Source: Kutzneria buriramensis
Lineage (GTDB): Bacteria; Actinomycetota; Actinomycetes; Mycobacteriales; Pseudonocardiaceae
Assembly: GCF_003387475.1 (NCBI RefSeq)
Contig: NZ_QUNO01000017.1
Location: 62,001 to 126,000, forward strand
Direction: 5' to 3'
Length of the DNA: 64,000 nucleotides
The notes under the pieces were generated by a model. The model was not told the origin of the DNA, did not search any database, and saw only the letters and a program-made list of their open reading frames with translations. This document shows, one piece after another, positions 1-10,459 of this stretch. Numbering within the stretch: position 1 is the first letter of the stretch; each line of letters starts with the position of its first letter. Position numbers and translations under genes: made by a program.

Positions 1-489
1 TCCGTGACGGCGGTCGCCGCGTCGCGGGCGCGCCGGCCCAGCGACAGCAGCTCGTGCCGGATGGGGAAGACCGGCGCCCCGTCGGCGGTCTGGTACCGAC
101 TGTCGGAGTCGCGGCGGTGCACCGACACGCAGCCCAGCGCCGCGCCGATCAGGAAGGCGCGATTGGTGCACGCCCCGTACGAGACGCCGGCGGGCAACAT
201 GAGCTCCTGCACCAGCTCCGGCTTGGCCACACCGGAGCGGGCGACCACATCGGACAGGAACCGGTGCTGCCGGGCCTCGTCGAGATGGTGCACGACCACG
301 CCCGGCGCGGCGATCCCGCCGAGCACCGAGGCGTGGGCGGCCCGGTCACGCTCGCCGGCCGAGTCGAGAACCAGGAGGTGCACCTCGACGTCGAAGGTGC
401 GGGCGGCGTATTCGGCCTCCTCGGCCACGGCGGCGATCGTCCGGGCGCAGCCCCGGTTCGTCGGCAGGGTCAGGCAGACCGCACGCATG
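1..489 (-). CDS. DUF6271-like protein, possible GT-A-fold glycosyltransferase (3' end outside the window)
   Basis: The ATG is at 489 and the frame stays open to the left edge, so only about 160 N-terminal residues are visible. The protein begins MRAVCLTLPTNRGCART, has a middle segment LPAGVSYGACTNRAFLIGAA and then HRRDSDSRYQ. The RRDSDS segment resembles a DxD-type nucleotide-sugar motif. From memory this pattern matches DUF6271, a family found in actinomycete biosynthetic clusters with no established reaction; I cannot search to confirm. Its start overlaps the end of the upstream PhyH gene by 20 nt, so it is the last visible gene of the minus-strand operon that contains the small basic peptide. 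A sugar or amino-sugar transfer role is inference only. Confidence 0.6.
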
Positions 490-1534
490 CGACATCCCCG
501 TCGACCCGGTCCCACTCGTGCCCCGCCCACGGCTCCAGCCCCAGCAGCCGCGCCCCCAGCTCGGTCAGCTGTGCGCCGCGGTAGCGCTCCGCCTCCGGCT
601 TGATCGCGTCACCGAGCAGGGTCGGATTCCAGTCGGGGGTGCTCAACGTCCGCCAGGAGTCCACACGGGACCGTCGCAGCTCCTCATGGGACTCGAGCGC
701 CGGCATCATCGACAGGTACTGCACCGCCCGGACGCCGTCGGCGGAGGTGTTCGGGGCGACGCCGTGCGCCAGCATGCCGTTCCAGATCAGCAGATCGCCG
801 GCCGCCAACTGCGGGCGGACGATCGGAAACTCCGTGCGGTCGACGTCCGGCCGGATCGGGTCCCGGTGCGCCGGCTGGGTGGCGCACCACTTCTCGAACC
901 GCCGGAACAGCTCCGGGCAGCACTGGAAGCCGCCGAGTTCCGGGCTGGTGTCGGTCAGCGCGATCAGGCCCTGCACCCGCTGCGGCGGCTCCGCCGGCGT
1001 GCTGTCGACGTCCCAGTGCAGCTCGATGTCGAAGCCGCGTTCGGTCGGCGCGATCAGCGAGCGGCTGCGGTTGCCCACGTTGGGCGGGTTCAGGTTCAGC
1101 CGGTCCAGCGTGACCCACAGCTGCTCGCAGTCCCACACGTCCACGAAGGCGTCGTACACGCGTGGGTTCTGTCTGCTGTCCCAGATCAGCTGGTGATGGT
1201 AGGCCTCGACGAAGCCGTAGACGTGCAGGTCGCGGTCCAGCTCCGAGCGGAACTCCCGCTGCGGGTACCAGGTCTGCGGCCGCTCGGGGTCGAGACCCTG
1301 GAAGTCCCAGGCGAAGTCGAGCAGTCGCTTGGCCGCCGCGGTCGAGATCGCCTGCCGGACGATGACGTATCCGTAGGTGCGCCAGCAGTGCAGGTCCGCT
1401 TCGGACAGCACCCGCGACGGCAGCGACTTCGTCAGGTGTCGCAACTGGGTCGGGGCCCGGTAGGTGTCCGCGTCCGCGCTGAGGTAGGGCACCGGAGTCG
1501 CGGATCGATACAGCGTGGTTTCGGCTGTGCTCAT
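470..1534 (-). CDS. PhyH-type Fe(II)/2-oxoglutarate dioxygenase
   Basis: A 354-residue member of the phytanoyl-CoA dioxygenase superfamily. The facial triad is visible: H173-W-D175 in ELHWDVD and H257 in NGMLAHGVAPN. R269 follows in the position of the 2-oxoglutarate-binding Arg. Such enzymes hydroxylate aliphatic carbons of amino acids, peptides or acyl chains. A GTG start at 1633 is possible, but the ATG at 1534 gives the expected family length and N-terminus, although its ribosome-binding site is weak. It follows the glycosyltransferase after 135 nt and overlaps the DUF6271-like gene. A second, unrelated-looking oxygenase sits at 11622-12428, so two hydroxylations are plausible in this pathway. 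Substrate unknown; Lys or Arg side chains of the encoded peptide are candidates by context. Confidence 0.8.
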   Translation of the reverse strand: MSTAETTLYRSATPVPYLSADADTYRAPTQLRHLTKSLPSRVLSEADLHCWRTYGYVIVRQAISTAAAKRLLDFAWDFQGLDPERPQTWYPQREFRSELDRDLHVYGFVEAYHHQLIWDSRQNPRVYDAFVDVWDCEQLWVTLDRLNLNPPNVGNRSRSLIAPTERGFDIELHWDVDSTPAEPPQRVQGLIALTDTSPELGGFQCCPELFRRFEKWCATQPAHRDPIRPDVDRTEFPIVRPQLAAGDLLIWNGMLAHGVAPNTSADGVRAVQYLSMMPALESHEELRRSRVDSWRTLSTPDWNPTLLGDAIKPEAERYRGAQLTELGARLLGLEPWAGHEWDRVDGDVACVRSA

Positions 1535-1669
1535 GGGTTTTTCGTCCCGTGCTGAGAGTCGACGGTGTGCTCGGGTGAACGCTCCCACGAATCGGCGACC
1601 GTCGAAAGTACGGACTTCGATGTGCGCGGGCACCTCGAGGTGCGCAGTTTTCCTTGTGCGCCAGGGTAA

Positions 1670-2854
1670 TCAGGACACGATCCGGGCTACGGCGTCGAGC
1701 ACCGGCGTCATCCCGTCCTCGGCCCGGATCGCCGCCGCGAGTCGCTCGGCCCGCGCCCTGAGGCCGACGTCGGCCACCGCGCCACGGATCGCGGCACCGA
1801 GTTCCGCGCCGGAGACGGTGCGCAGCCGCAGCGCGCCGGTCGGCGCGACACCGAGATCGACGAGCCGGTCGGCCCAGAAGGGTTGGTCCGGAGAGGTGTA
1901 GGGCAGCGGCACCGCGGGGACACCGGCCCGCAGGCCGGCCGCGGTCACGCCCGCGCCGGCGGCGTGGACCACCGCGGCCGTGCGCGGGAACAGCCACTCG
2001 TACGGCACGTCCGCGATGGTCAGGACGTCCGGCCCGTGGACCGTCAGATCCGCCCAGCCGGACTGCACGACGCCACGGACCCCGGCGGCGCGCAACGCCT
2101 GCGACACCACGGCGGCGAGCCGGTCGGCGTCGCCGGGCATCATGCTGCCGAAGCCGACGAAGACGGGCGGCGGCCCGGCCGCGAGGAACTCGGTCAACTC
2201 GGCCGGCGGCCGCCAGCCGGGATCGAGGTGCGGCCACCAGAACCCGGCCATGGTGAACCACTCGGGCCATGACCCCGGCCGGGCCACCACGCTGGGGCTG
2301 AGTCCGAAGTGGATCGGCCAGCGCAGCTCCCGCTGCCGCCGGGCGGTGTCCTCCGGGGTGGTCGCCGGCAGGCCGTAGCGGTGCCGTAGATCGTTGACTC
2401 CCTTGAAGTACAGCCGTTCCGCCGACAGCGCGCCGCCGATGTGCATCGGCGCCACGTGCAGGCCGAGGCTGGGGATCCCGCGCGCCTCGGCGACGTGGTA
2501 GCCGGCGATGCCGAGTTCGCCGACGAGGACGGCATCGGCATCCACCATCGCCTCCGGCACGCCCACATTGACCTCGGCCAGATAGGCGCGCAGCAGCCGC
2601 GCCGCCGCTATCCGGCCCGACGAGATGACCCGTTCCGCCGGCTCGTGTCGGCGCGGCGACTCCCGGACACAGCTGCGGAAATCGCCGGGAAGCACCCGCA
2701 GCCCGAGCCCGGCCGACGTGACCAGGTCCGTGAACGCCCGGTCCACCGCGAGCGTCACGCGGTGGCCGGCGTCGCGAAGCCGGACACCCAGCCCCACACA
2801 CGGATCCACGTGGCCACGCGAGCCGGGCGCGATCAGCACCAGATGCGCGCCCAC
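1670..2854 (-). CDS. GT1-family (MGT-like) glycosyltransferase
   Basis: 394 residues from a GTG start at 2854, the usual size of actinomycete natural-product glycosyltransferases with the GT-B fold. The N-terminal domain has SRGHVDP, carrying the catalytic-type His. The C-terminal nucleotide-sugar signature reads HAAGAGVTAAGLRAGVPAVP followed by PDQPFWADRL, so the diphosphate-contacting His is kept. It begins 3 nt after the condensation-like gene, so it belongs to the basic-peptide operon and not to the distant glycosyltransferase group at 22-46 kb. No dedicated sugar biosynthesis genes lie nearby, so it either uses a primary-metabolic NDP-sugar or shares sugars with system 2. Acceptor unknown. 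Confidence 0.85.
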   Translation of the reverse strand: MGAHLVLIAPGSRGHVDPCVGLGVRLRDAGHRVTLAVDRAFTDLVTSAGLGLRVLPGDFRSCVRESPRRHEPAERVISSGRIAAARLLRAYLAEVNVGVPEAMVDADAVLVGELGIAGYHVAEARGIPSLGLHVAPMHIGGALSAERLYFKGVNDLRHRYGLPATTPEDTARRQRELRWPIHFGLSPSVVARPGSWPEWFTMAGFWWPHLDPGWRPPAELTEFLAAGPPPVFVGFGSMMPGDADRLAAVVSQALRAAGVRGVVQSGWADLTVHGPDVLTIADVPYEWLFPRTAAVVHAAGAGVTAAGLRAGVPAVPLPYTSPDQPFWADRLVDLGVAPTGALRLRTVSGAELGAAIRGAVADVGLRARAERLAAAIRAEDGMTPVLDAVARIVS

Positions 2855-2857
2855 GGC

Positions 2858-4117
2858 TCAGCCCCCGATCGGCCCGGCCGGGGCCAGGGTTCGGGCGTCG
2901 AGGGCGGCCGCCAGCGCGGCGACCGTCCGGTCGGTGGGGAACATGCCGGTGTTGATCACCGTGCGGAGGTGGATGCCGCCCTCCTGGCCGGTGGCGACCA
3001 CGTCCAGCATCGGCGCGGCCAGCGAGCCGGCCGGCACGCCGGGCCCGCGCCCGATCGCCAGCCCGGCCACCCGTGCCGTCTCGGCGGCCACGGCGGTGTG
3101 GTCGAGGTAGGAGAAGGAGATCGTGCCGGGCACCGACAGCCCGTGGGCGCGCGCCAGCTCCTGTTGGCAGTCGGCCATGGCGTCCGGCGGCACGTACCCG
3201 TGCACCCGGCCGCGGAGCAGCGTGCGCTGCACCTGCTGCGGGCTGATCCCGGCAACCGCGTCCCGGTCCAGCACGATCGGGACGCCGCGGGCGAAGGAGC
3301 CGATCACGTCACGGTCGTCGACCGTGCGGAAGTCGTTCAGGGTCAAGATGATCAGGCGAGACAGGTCGAGCACGTCCGCCACGGCGTCGCCGATCCGGGC
3401 CAGCAGCACCTCGAACTCCGTGCAGCGGAGCCGGTCCGCGTCCTGGGCGAGCGCCCGGCGCGCCGAGCCGGCGAGGAAGAAGTCCCGGACCACGGAGTCG
3501 CCCGATCGCCGCTGGAGCTCGCCGAGCGCGGCGAACGCCGGATCCGGGGCCAGGGCCTTGCGCCAGTACGCGGCGTTCGCGACGGCGCGCCGGCCCAGCG
3601 ACGCCATGGACCGGGTCGCGGCCGCCAGGAAGCCGGTCGCCGGCTCGGTCGGCGGTGTGCCGCCGGCCCGGAGGTCGGCGTAGGCCGCCCACAGCTCGGC
3701 GGCGAACAGCCGCTGGCCGCGGCCGTCCACGGCGAACCGGGCGAACACCGCGCACAGCACGTGGTGCTCGGGGGTGAAGCGGCACAGCAGGAATCGCGCC
3801 GGCGGCCCGTCGGCCAGGTCCCAGCGCGTGTCCAACTCCTCGACCAGCCGGGCCTCGACGTGGTCCAGGAACTCCGCCTCGGAGTCGCATTCCACCTGCT
3901 GGAGCTCGATCCGCGCGGACTCGTCCACGGCGTGCTGGCGCGGCGGCTCGCCCGGCAGCAACCGCAGGCGCAGGGCGTCGTGCCGGGTCACCACCGACTC
4001 CAGCGCCGCCACGAGCGCCTCGACGTCCAACTCGCCGCGCAGGTCGAAGGACTGCCAGACCCGGCTGTCGCCGTCCATGTCGGCTTGTTGCACGTAGGTC
4101 ACCGGTGCGGTGTCCAC
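2858..4117 (-). CDS. Condensation-fold (C-domain/PapA-like) protein lacking the catalytic His
   Basis: 419 residues from a GTG at 4117, with the purine-rich site AGGGGGCAGAC just upstream. The fold is recognisable from the N-terminal half (FDLRGELDVEALVAALE, TRHDALRLRLLPGE), as in stand-alone NRPS condensation domains and PapA acyltransferases. The active-site motif HHxxxDG is replaced by ARFAVDG at residues 126-132, so the general base is Arg127; the Asp and Gly are kept. Either it uses another mechanism, is a non-catalytic partner, or has been recruited for peptide binding. It overlaps the KASIII-like gene by 19 nt. With the adenylation enzyme and carrier protein nearby, transfer of a carrier-bound acyl group to the peptide is the natural hypothesis, but the lost His argues against ordinary condensation chemistry. 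Confidence 0.75.
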   Translation of the reverse strand: MDTAPVTYVQQADMDGDSRVWQSFDLRGELDVEALVAALESVVTRHDALRLRLLPGEPPRQHAVDESARIELQQVECDSEAEFLDHVEARLVEELDTRWDLADGPPARFLLCRFTPEHHVLCAVFARFAVDGRGQRLFAAELWAAYADLRAGGTPPTEPATGFLAAATRSMASLGRRAVANAAYWRKALAPDPAFAALGELQRRSGDSVVRDFFLAGSARRALAQDADRLRCTEFEVLLARIGDAVADVLDLSRLIILTLNDFRTVDDRDVIGSFARGVPIVLDRDAVAGISPQQVQRTLLRGRVHGYVPPDAMADCQQELARAHGLSVPGTISFSYLDHTAVAAETARVAGLAIGRGPGVPAGSLAAPMLDVVATGQEGGIHLRTVINTGMFPTDRTVAALAAALDARTLAPAGPIGG

Positions 4118-5031
4118 GTCTGCCCCCTGATGTGTCGTACGGCGATGGCGGACCAGGAACGCGGGCTCACGGTGAGCATCAGCGCCTGGTCGTCCCCGCC
4201 GAGCTGTCCGGTGTCCACAAGGGACGACAAGGTGATGAGCGGGTCGCCGGCGAAGCAGTGCCCGGCGTCGGCGAGCAGCGGCGCGGCCACCCGGTCCGTC
4301 GGCACGCCTGCTGACGTCGCCAGGAAATCCAGGGCCGAGCGGCCGTAGTTGCCGGTGACCAGGTGACGGAAGTCGTTGGTGGTCAAGGAGAGCCGCTCGG
4401 TGACGCCACGGACGGCGGAGCGGATCCCCTGCGTCGTCGCCCTCGCGACCAAGATGGGCCGGTCCGCGACAGTGCCGATGTCCACCCGGCAGCTGTCGGC
4501 GATCGCCCGGAGCTCGAAGCCGGCGCCGAACGCCTCGGCGCCGACCACGCAGCTGGCGGCGGCGTCGCTCATCACGGTCTGTCCGTTGGCCAGGTACCGA
4601 GTGCCCTCGCGAACCCGGTCGGCGGTCACCACCAGCACCGCGGACCGGTCGCCGGTCAGCACCATGCCGCGGGCGACGTTCAGCGCCGGGCCCAGGTTTC
4701 CACAGCCCGCGCCGCTGACGAAGGTGGCGGGCGTCCGGGGCAGGCCGACGGCGTCGAGGAAGTCCCAGATCTCGGCGGTGGGGCTGGGCTCGGGTGAGTT
4801 GTCGGAGCAGAACACCACGGCGTCCACCGTGTCCGGTGGCACGGCGGCGAGGGTGCGCCGCGCGCTGGCGGCGGCCAGTTCGACCACCGGCCGATCGGCC
4901 ACCCGGCAGTGCCGCAACCCCTGCTCGTGCAAGGCCTGCAGCTGTTCGCGCAGCGTCGGCTCGTCGACCTGCGCGAGCGGGGTCCGTGTGCCGAGCTCGT
5001 GGTCGAGGCCGGACAGGTGCACGGTGGCCAC
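4099..5031 (-). CDS. KASIII-like acyltransferase (CerJ/CloN2-type)
   Basis: 310 residues starting at GTG 5031, which has GGGAG six bases upstream. A longer reading frame to 5193 exists but would run through the small peptide gene, so I reject it. Cys110 sits in FVSGAGCGNLG at the position of the FabH nucleophile. The FabH His/Asn positions are altered: TGNYGRSALDF replaces the usual His-containing segment, and DAGHCFAGD carries a His near the former Asn. This pattern fits KASIII-fold acyl transferases that move an acyl group from a carrier protein to oxygen or nitrogen, as described for CerJ and CloN2, rather than a chain-starting ketosynthase. It follows the peptide gene and its hairpin. The acyl group is probably that loaded on the carrier protein at 15853-16104. 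Confidence 0.75.
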   Translation of the reverse strand: MATVHLSGLDHELGTRTPLAQVDEPTLREQLQALHEQGLRHCRVADRPVVELAAASARRTLAAVPPDTVDAVVFCSDNSPEPSPTAEIWDFLDAVGLPRTPATFVSGAGCGNLGPALNVARGMVLTGDRSAVLVVTADRVREGTRYLANGQTVMSDAAASCVVGAEAFGAGFELRAIADSCRVDIGTVADRPILVARATTQGIRSAVRGVTERLSLTTNDFRHLVTGNYGRSALDFLATSAGVPTDRVAAPLLADAGHCFAGDPLITLSSLVDTGQLGGDDQALMLTVSPRSWSAIAVRHIRGQTWTPHR

Positions 5032-5059
5032 AGCGTCTCCCGCTCGTCGTTGGGACGAT

Positions 5060-5092
5060 GGTGGTGCCGGCGCTGACAGCACCGGCACCACC
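5060..5092 (-). terminator. Hairpin behind the small peptide gene (attenuator or processing element)
   Basis: A perfect 11-bp inverted repeat (GGTGGTGCCGG, 5060-5070; CCGGCACCACC, 5082-5092) with an 11-nt loop lies 9 bases after the peptide stop codon and 28 bases before the KASIII-like start. There is no T-run, so partial termination or mRNA 3'-end protection is more likely than full termination. Such hairpins are common behind RiPP precursor genes, where they raise precursor dosage relative to enzymes. Confidence 0.7.
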
Positions 5093-5101
5093 GGAACTAA
5101 C

Positions 5102-5170
5102 TCACTGGCACAGCGAACGACGCTTGCCCACGCGAACCGCCTTCTTGGCGGCAACGGTCTTGAACTGCAT
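5102..5170 (-). CDS. 22-residue Lys/Arg-rich peptide, candidate RiPP precursor
   Basis: A 69-nt gene with ATG at 5170 and TGA at 5102. It begins MQFKTVAAKKAV and ends GKRRSLCQ; it has four Lys, three Arg, no acidic residue and a single Cys as the penultimate residue. The ribosome-binding site GGAAGGGGGG about 11 nt upstream is among the strongest in the window. It lies between the adenylation gene (52 nt away) and the KASIII-like gene, with a strong hairpin immediately behind it. Gene position, tight spacing, own ribosome-binding site and hairpin argue for real, dosage-sensitive expression. I do not recognise the peptide. It may be a precursor tailored by the radical SAM and dioxygenase enzymes and acylated by the KASIII/adenylation/carrier set, or a cationic active peptide. 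A translated regulatory leader is the main alternative. Confidence 0.6.
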   Translation of the reverse strand: MQFKTVAAKKAVRVGKRRSLCQ

Positions 5171-5222
5171 GACGAACACACCCCCCTTCCCACTTGCGCT
5201 TGCGGTGTCTCCCCGAGCCGCG

Positions 5223-6815
5223 TCAGCCGACGGCGGTCCGGGCAGTCTCGGGCTGCCGCAGCAGCCGGTAGTCGACCTTGCCGCTGTTGTTGAGCGGCAA
5301 GGCATCCAAGCGGGTCCAGTGCCGGGGCAGCATCGCCTTCGGCAGGTTCCGCTCGGTGGCCGCGCGGACGGCCGTCGGCGACACCGAAGGGTCCGCGGCG
5401 TAGTAGGCGCGGAGATGGAGGTCGCCCTCCTCCCCCTGCGTCACCACGGCGCAGCCGGCCACCCCGTGCGCCTCGGCCACAGCGGCCTCGACCTCGTCCA
5501 GCTCGATCCGCACCCCGGCGATCTTGACCTGCCGGTCCGCCCGGCCGAGGCAGTGCGCCTGGCCGTCGGCGAACACGGCGAGATCACCGGTGCGGTAGAG
5601 CCGGCCGGTCGGCGAGGCCGGGTCGAACTCGTCCACGACGAACGACGACCGGGTCAGCTCCGGCTCACCCCGGTAACCGAGTGCGACGCCGGCACCGCCG
5701 ACCCACAGTTCTCCCGGCTCGCCCGGCGCGGCCGCGCGCCAGACGCCGTCCTCGCGGACGAGCAGGTACAGACAGACGTTGGGCAGCGGCCGCCCGGCCG
5801 GGATCCGCCCCCGCTCGACGTCGACCGCGCACACCCGGTGCAGCGTCACGTCGTCGGAGCATTCCGTTGCCCCGTAAGCATTTACGAGGACGACTCCAGA
5901 ATAGACGGTCAGTAACTCCGCCGCCAGTCCCACCGGCAACTTCTCTCCGGTGGACATCAGGCAGCGCAGACGGGGCAGCCCCGACGTCGCCGGGCGGCGG
6001 CGAAACTCCTCCACCAGCCAACCCAACGCGGTCGGCACGAGCTCCGCAACCGTCACTCCGCCGCGGGACAGCGCCGCGACCAGGCGCCGGCCGAACACCG
6101 CGTCACCCTCGGATATCACCACTACCCGCCCGCCCACCAGCAACGCGGCGAGCATCTGCCAGATCGAGACGACGTATCCGGGCGCGGCGGAGAAGGCGAC
6201 CGCGTCGGACGGACCGAGGCCGAGTTCATCCACAATGGACCATAGATGGTTCAGCAGACCGGTCTGCGTGACGACCACGCCCTTCGGCCGGCCGGTACTG
6301 CCGGAAGTGGTTATGACGTAACGGGGTTCGTTCGGCGGCGCGGTGCGCGGCGGCTCGCCCCGCGCCAACGGCGCGTCCTCGGCCGGCGGCGCGACGACCG
6401 GCACGGGCAGGTCGGGCGCGCCGGGCGCCAGGACGCACCGCGGCCTGGTGCGGTCCAGCATGTCCGCCAGCCGGCCGGATGGCCAGTCGAGATCCACCGG
6501 CATGTAGGCGGCGCCGAGCGACTCGATGGCGAGCAGCGTCGCGATCGTGTCCACGCCGCGAGGGCCGGCCACGCCGACCAGGTCGCCCGGGCCGCAGTCG
6601 CGCAGCGCGGACCGGAGTTGACCCACCCGCCGACACAGCTGCCCGTACGTCACCGTCCGCGCACCGTCCACAATGGCCACAGCGGACGGGGCGATCCGAC
6701 TTACCTGCGCGAAGACACCACCGCCGGCAAGGGGCTTCGGGTTGCGCAGCGCCTGTCCGGCGGCTTCCTCGATCGTTCCCGGCCGCAACCGCAGCCGTCC
6801 CAGTGGTGTGTCCAC
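5223..6815 (-). CDS. Stand-alone adenylation enzyme (NRPS A-domain family)
   Basis: 530 residues from GTG 6815, preceded by GGGGGGAAGAACACG. Core motifs are intact: A3 TTSGSTGRPKGV (residues 169-180), A5 NAYGATECS (312-320), A7 YRTGDLA, and A10 NNSGKVDY with the catalytic Lys close to the C-terminus. The A4 segment FDxS is replaced by YVVS at 214-217, so the Asp that binds the alpha-amino group of amino acids is Val215. The substrate is therefore probably not an ordinary alpha-amino acid but an aryl, alkyl, hydroxy or beta-amino acid. No condensation or carrier domain is fused; the discrete carrier protein at 15853-16104 is the likely acceptor. It is followed by the basic peptide gene. Confidence 0.88.
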   Translation of the reverse strand: MDTPLGRLRLRPGTIEEAAGQALRNPKPLAGGGVFAQVSRIAPSAVAIVDGARTVTYGQLCRRVGQLRSALRDCGPGDLVGVAGPRGVDTIATLLAIESLGAAYMPVDLDWPSGRLADMLDRTRPRCVLAPGAPDLPVPVVAPPAEDAPLARGEPPRTAPPNEPRYVITTSGSTGRPKGVVVTQTGLLNHLWSIVDELGLGPSDAVAFSAAPGYVVSIWQMLAALLVGGRVVVISEGDAVFGRRLVAALSRGGVTVAELVPTALGWLVEEFRRRPATSGLPRLRCLMSTGEKLPVGLAAELLTVYSGVVLVNAYGATECSDDVTLHRVCAVDVERGRIPAGRPLPNVCLYLLVREDGVWRAAAPGEPGELWVGGAGVALGYRGEPELTRSSFVVDEFDPASPTGRLYRTGDLAVFADGQAHCLGRADRQVKIAGVRIELDEVEAAVAEAHGVAGCAVVTQGEEGDLHLRAYYAADPSVSPTAVRAATERNLPKAMLPRHWTRLDALPLNNSGKVDYRLLRQPETARTAVG

Positions 6816-6845
6816 CGTGTTCTTCCCCCCTTGGTGGTGACGTGC

Positions 6846-8725
<1,880 letters not shown>

Positions 8726-8729
<4 letters not shown>

Positions 8730-10459
8730 GCCAGCTCCTCGGTCAGCTGGGACTGCACGATCTCGCGGTAGACGGCGTTGTCGGCGAGCAGTTCGTCGTG
8801 TGTTCCGACGCCCGCGACCACACCGGCCTCCAGCACGACGATGCGCTCCGCGTGCCGGATGGCGGCCACGCGCTGGGACACCGTCACCACCGTCGCCTCG
8901 GCGATCTCGGTGGCGAGCGCCGCCCGCAGCCGCATCTCCGTGGCGTGGTCCAGCGCCGAGAAGGAGTCGTCGAACAGGTAGATCCCGGGCCGCGCCACCA
9001 GGGCGCGGGCGATGGCGAGCCGCTGGCGCTGGCCGCCGGAGAAGTTGCCGCCGCCCTGCGTGACCTCGCTGTCCAGGCCGCGGTCCATGGCCTCGACGAA
9101 GTCCCGCGCCTGGGCCGTCTCCAGGGCCCGCCACAGTTCGGCGTCGGCGGCGTCCGGCCGGCCGAAACGCAGGTTGGACGCGACGGTGCCGGCGAACAGC
9201 CACGCCTGCTGCGGCACCAGGGCGACCGCCCGGGACAGTGCCGACCGGTCGAGCTCCCGGACGTCCACCCCGCCCACCAGCACCTGGCCCGCGGCCACGT
9301 CGGCGAGCCGGGCGACCAGCGCGAGCAGGGTGCTCTTGCCGCTGCCGGTGGAGCCGACCACCGCGGTCGTCTCGCCCGGACGGGCCACCAGGTCCACCCC
9401 GCGCAGCATGGGCTCCTCGGCGCCGGGCAGCCGGTACTCGACGTCCCGCAGCTCGAGGTGCCCCGGTCGGGGCAGCACTGTGACGGGTTCGGCCGGCGGC
9501 GTCAGGGAGGTGCGGGTACGCAGCACCTCGGCGACCCGCTCGGCCGACGCCTCGGCGCGGGGCAGCGACATCAGCGCGAAGGTGGCGGAGATGATGCCGA
9601 CCAGGATCAGCGACAGGTAGCCGAGGAACGCGGTGAGCGCGCCGATCTGCATCTGGCCGGCATCCACCCGGTACGCCCCGAGCCACACCACCGGCACGCA
9701 GAACAGGTTGGTCACGGTGGCCGCCAGCGGAAGCATCATGGTGCTGAGCCGACCGCTGCGCACGCCGATCCCGGTCAGTTCCTCGTTCACGGCGGCGAAG
9801 CGCTGCCGCTCGTAGCCGTCACGGTTGAAGGCGCGGATCACTCGCACGCCGCCGACCTGCTCGCGCAGCACCCGGTTCATGGTGTCCGCGCACCGCTGAA
9901 CGACCCGTTGCAACGGTCGCAGCCGCCGGACAATCGCCAGCATCAGCACGCCGATCAGCGGCACCATCACCAGCAGCAGCAGGGCCAGCGGCACGTCCTG
10001 GCCCAGCGCGAGCAGCACGCCGCCGACGCCCATCACCGGGGCCGCGACCAGCATCGTCAGACCGGTCAGCAGGAACGTCTGGATCTGCTGCACGTCGTTG
10101 ACGCTGCGGGTGATCAGCGACGGCGTGCCCAGCCGCGCCAGTTCGGTCGCGGACAGGTCCAGCACTCGGGTGAAAGTCAGCTCGCGCAGGTCGCGGCCCA
10201 CTGACAGGGCGATGTAGGCGCCCAACCGCACGGCGCCGGCCAGGCACACCACCTGGAGCACCGTCACGGCGACCATCACCGCGCCGACGCGCACGATGTG
10301 GCCCGTGTCGCCGGTGAGCACACCGTTGTTGATGATGTCGGCGTTCAGCGTCGGCAGGTAGAGCAGCGCGGAGGCCTGGAGCAATTGCAGCACGACCAGC
10401 AGCGCCAAGCGGCCGCGGTGCCCGCGCAGGGGACCTCGCAGGAGGGCGGTCAGCTCCAT
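8726..10459 (-). CDS. ABC exporter half-transporter (degenerate-site subunit)
   Basis: 577 residues with transmembrane domain followed by nucleotide-binding domain. Walker A is GSTGSGKSTL and the signature FSGGQRQRLAIARAL is canonical. Walker B reads IYLFDDSFSALD, so the catalytic Glu is Asp. Together with the non-canonical signature of its partner this predicts one consensus and one degenerate ATP site, the hallmark of asymmetric heterodimeric exporters. The start overlaps the nucleotidyltransferase stop as TGATG; a GTG one codon earlier is possible. Confidence 0.92.

Noticed and set aside
4099-5193. Longer 364-residue reading of the KASIII-like gene from 5193
   Set aside because: It would run through the small peptide gene and hairpin in another frame. 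The GTG at 5031 has a good ribosome-binding site and gives the normal family length with Cys at position 110.
5102-5305. 66-residue version of the basic peptide starting inside the adenylation gene
   Set aside because: The strong ribosome-binding site GGAAGGGGGG lies directly before the internal ATG at 5170, and the upstream part only reflects out-of-frame adenylation gene sequence.
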